From an uncultured Oscillospiraceae bacterium (GTDB lineage: Bacteria; Bacillota; Clostridia; Oscillospirales; Acutalibacteraceae): a stretch of 7,681 nt of DNA. Where the stretch lies: the NCBI GenBank assembly GCA_900549775.1, contig URPR01000026.1, positions 1 through 7,681 of the forward strand, read 5' to 3'. Below are positions 6,701 to 7,681 of the stretch, piece by piece. Position 1 is the stretch's first letter. Each line of letters begins with the position of its first letter. Made by a program: the position numbers and the translations under genes. The notes under the pieces were generated by a model. The model made no database searches, had not been told where the DNA came from, and was given only the letters and a program-made list of their open reading frames with translations.

Positions 6701-6928
6701 ATGGTTTTGAGTAAAGTTAAATCAATTTTAAGTGAACAGTTTTCTGTTGATGAAGAAAAAATAACTATGCAGACAAATATAGCCGAGGATTTAGGTGCAG
6801 ACTCTTTGGACGTTGTTGATGTTTTAATGTCGCTAGAAGATGAGTTCGAGATGGAAATACCTGATGAAGATGTAGAAAACATAAAGACAGTTGGGCAATT
6901 AGTTGAGTATATAAAAGCCAAAAAATAA
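6701..6928 (+). CDS. acpP: Acyl carrier protein
   Basis: The product is a 75-residue acidic cytoplasmic protein that carries growing acyl chains on a 4'-phosphopantetheine arm for type II fatty acid synthesis. The attachment serine is Ser35 in GADSLDVVDVLM (32-43). The following helix is rich in acidic residues (LEDEFEMEIPDEDVE, 45-59), which dock the partner enzymes. AAGGAG at 6688-6693, seven bases before the ATG, makes the start firm. It is alone here: no fab or plsX genes flank it, unlike the common plsX-fabD-fabG-acpP cluster. A carrier for a different pathway cannot be excluded, but the sequence reads as the housekeeping ACP. Its last codons and stop lie inside the left arm of the terminator at 6915-6970. 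Confidence 0.96.
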   Translation: MVLSKVKSILSEQFSVDEEKITMQTNIAEDLGADSLDVVDVLMSLEDEFEMEIPDEDVENIKTVGQLVEYIKAKK

Positions 6929-6970
6929 CATACACCCCGCTTATGCGGGGTGTATGTTATTTTTTGGCTT
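6915..6970. terminator. Bidirectional terminator with a perfect 26-bp stem
   Basis: Arms 6915-6940 and 6945-6970 are perfectly complementary around a TTAT loop, with a GC-rich tip (CCCCGC/GCGGGG) and A6/T6 runs that supply a U tract in both directions. It contains the acpP stop (6926-6928) and ends one base short of the stop of the convergent small gene (6972-6974), so it insulates both transcripts. Confidence 0.93.
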
Positions 6971-6971
6971 A

Positions 6972-7196
6972 TTAAAAATTCTCGTTGGGATTATAGTCAG
7001 AATCCTGTATAATTCTATCTCCTTGATGAAACCCAATAGTTTGTATAGCTTCCTCAAGGCTGTTGCTTTGTACAGAATATTTTGTTTCAGGGTTAACTAT
7101 AAGGCATGTACCTTCTCTACTTACAACAAACAACCGACGTCCTCTACCTCCATTTACATCGCTTAGTTTACCTTCTATTCCTTTATCATTTCCCAT
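6972..7196 (-). CDS. Unrecognised small protein, 74 residues
   Basis: I do not recognise a family. Expression signals make it a real gene: AAGGAGG (7205-7211 read on the minus strand) lies eight bases before the ATG, and an extended -10 promoter lies just upstream. The product has a basic, glycine-rich N-terminus (GRGRR at 17-21). A stretch that looks like two beta strands with a turn follows (LFVVSREGTCLIVNP, 22-36), then a short helix-like EEAIQTIG and a polar tail ending NPNENF. There is no signal peptide and no membrane segment, and it has a single Cys (31). It could be a small cytoplasmic beta-rich protein; any function would be a guess. It converges with acpP and shares its terminator. 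Two dyads around its promoter suggest that it is regulated. Confidence 0.82.
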   Translation of the reverse strand: MGNDKGIEGKLSDVNGGRGRRLFVVSREGTCLIVNPETKYSVQSNSLEEAIQTIGFHQGDRIIQDSDYNPNENF

Positions 7197-7222
7197 TTTA
7201 AATTCCTCCTTAAAAAATATTA

Positions 7223-7234
7223 ATGATTAATCAT
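7223..7234. promoter_or_regulatory. Operator-like 12-bp palindrome at the small gene's start point
   Basis: ATGATTAATCAT is a perfect palindrome lying at the predicted +1 to +15 region of the minus-strand gene. A second dyad, TGATAT (7239-7244) and ATATCA (7246-7251), straddles its -10 hexamer. Such placement fits a repressor site, but AT-rich dyads are common and no regulator is adjacent. Confidence 0.4.
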
Positions 7235-7242
7235 CATTTGAT

Positions 7243-7271
7243 ATTATATCATATAAAAATTCGATTGTAAA
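7243..7271 (-). promoter_or_regulatory. Extended -10 sigma-A promoter for the 74-residue gene
   Basis: On the minus strand, TTTACA (7266-7271) and TATAAT (7243-7248) are 17 bp apart, and TG lies one base before the -10. The predicted start is near 7236, about 40 bases upstream of the ATG. Confidence 0.75.
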
Positions 7272-7311
7272 TATATTTTTTGTTGGTTTTTATTGATTTA
7301 TATTTCGCTGC

Positions 7312-7340
7312 TTGACATTGTTAAATTTTTATTTTAATAT
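7312..7340 (+). promoter_or_regulatory. Sigma-A promoter of the tRNA-Val gene
   Basis: TTGACA (7312-7317) and TAATAT (7335-7340) are 17 bp apart. The predicted start near 7347 leaves a 12-base 5' leader for RNase P to remove. Confidence 0.8.
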
Positions 7341-7358
7341 ATGTCTTGTAATTTATAT

Positions 7359-7434
7359 GGACGTTTAGCTCAGCTGGTAGAGCATTCGCTTGACGTGCGA
7401 AGGGTCAGCGGTTCAAGTCCGTTAATGTCCACCA
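7359..7434 (+). tRNA. tRNA-Val (anticodon GAC)
   Basis: A 76-base tRNA folds fully: acceptor arm 7359-7365 with 7424-7430 (one G-U), D arm GCTC/GAGC, anticodon stem TTCGC/GCGAA around loop TTGACGT with GAC at 7392-7394, a five-base variable loop, and a T arm with the TTCAAGT loop. The 3' CCA is encoded (7432-7434). It reads GUC and GUU codons. It is a single-gene unit with its own promoter and terminator. Confidence 0.97.
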
Positions 7435-7468
7435 AAAAATCCCGTCTGCTAAAGCAGACGGGATTTTT
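7435..7468 (+). terminator. Intrinsic terminator of the tRNA gene
   Basis: Arms 7440-7450 and 7453-7463 are perfectly complementary (11 bp, GC-rich, with a very tight loop), flanked by A5 before and T5 (7464-7468) after. It begins one base after the CCA end. Confidence 0.95.
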
Positions 7469-7528
7469 GCTTGTTTACCCATTGCGTTTTAACATCTTCA
7501 CTCTTACTTTAAAATTCAATGAAAAACA

Positions 7529-7549
7529 ATCGGCCGATCGGCTGGGCCG
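7529..7549. repeat. Overlapping GC-rich palindromes
   Basis: ATCGGCCGAT (7529-7538) and GCCGATCGGC (7533-7542) are overlapping perfect 10-bp palindromes, and CGGCC (7531-7535) can also pair with GGCCG (7545-7549). These are mutually exclusive folds in one short patch. Confidence 0.6.
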
Positions 7550-7579
7550 CTCTTCCGTTTTTCCCCTGACAAAAGCTAA

Positions 7580-7618
7580 GCAACAGACGGTCTAAGGCCC
7601 CCCGCGCAACAGACGGTC
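7580..7618. repeat. Imperfect direct repeat, 26-base period
   Basis: The 13-mer GCAACAGACGGTC occurs exactly at 7580-7592 and 7606-7618, and similarity continues past it (AAG, then CCC). The period is not a multiple of three, so the repeat is kept as DNA or RNA and not as peptide. With only two copies it is not a CRISPR array. Confidence 0.7.
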
Positions 7619-7681
7619 AAAGAACCCGCTTTCAATCGGTCTTTTTGTTTTTTGGAAGGGTTATGCGGTATTCCACAAAGC

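Larger units (their letters stand above)
7469..7681. other. GC-richer segment with no convincing gene
   Basis: This stretch reaches the right edge. No frame has a start with a ribosome binding site. The plus frame through the tRNA ends at 7595 and is spurious. Two frames stay open to the edge (plus from 7570, minus from 7680 down to a TAG at 7576-7578), but neither shows gene signals. From about 7529 to 7625 the DNA is clearly more GC-rich than the intergenic DNA elsewhere in the window and is full of short repeats. Confidence 0.6.

Noticed and set aside
7341..7595. Plus-strand open frame of 84 codons reading GRLAQLVEHSLDVRRVSGSSPLMS
   Set aside because: It is the well-known false translation of a tRNA gene; it covers the whole tRNA-Val and its terminator and has no ribosome binding site.
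7580..7618. CRISPR array
   Set aside because: There are only two copies of a 13-mer with a 13-base gap, which is too short and too few, and no cas genes are present.

Overview
The window is chromosomal DNA from a low-GC, endospore-forming member of the Clostridia. Two things support this: the end of the sporulation protease SpoIVB followed directly by Spo0A, and strong purine-rich ribosome binding sites with consensus sigma-A promoters. The wording of Spo0A, an insertion in the PcrA-type helicase and the form of the shikimate kinase resemble, from memory, Oscillospirales (Ruminococcaceae/Oscillospiraceae) proteins. That placement is an inference and was not searched.

Layout, left to right. 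Positions 1-1327 hold the sporulation block: the 3' end of spoIVB, then spo0A with its own extended -10 promoter and a terminator. Positions 1417-2530 hold a lone, AT-richer gene for an unrecognised 350-residue protein behind a perfect-consensus promoter. Positions 2612-6496, all on the minus strand, hold aroE and aroK (overlapping by ATGA) and, downstream with its own candidate promoter, a UvrD/PcrA-type helicase. Positions 6497-6700 separate aroE from acpP and carry two sigma-A-like promoters that point at each other around a hairpin. Positions 6701-6970 hold acpP and a perfect 26-bp terminator that also serves a convergent unknown 74-residue gene (6972-7196, minus). Positions 7312-7468 hold a tRNA-Val(GAC) with promoter and terminator. 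The last 213 bases have no convincing gene, are visibly more GC-rich, and carry palindromes and a 26-base-period direct repeat.

How the genes relate: SpoIVB and Spo0A act at opposite ends of sporulation (sigma-K checkpoint and entry). AroE and AroK catalyse consecutive shikimate pathway steps. AcpP carries acyl chains for fatty acid synthesis. PcrA is a DNA repair and replication helicase. The most unusual items are the unknown 350-residue protein, the facing aroE/acpP promoters with overlapping predicted leaders, the small gene with operator-like dyads, and the GC-rich repeat segment at the right edge. I see no CRISPR array, transposase, phage gene or obvious defence system.
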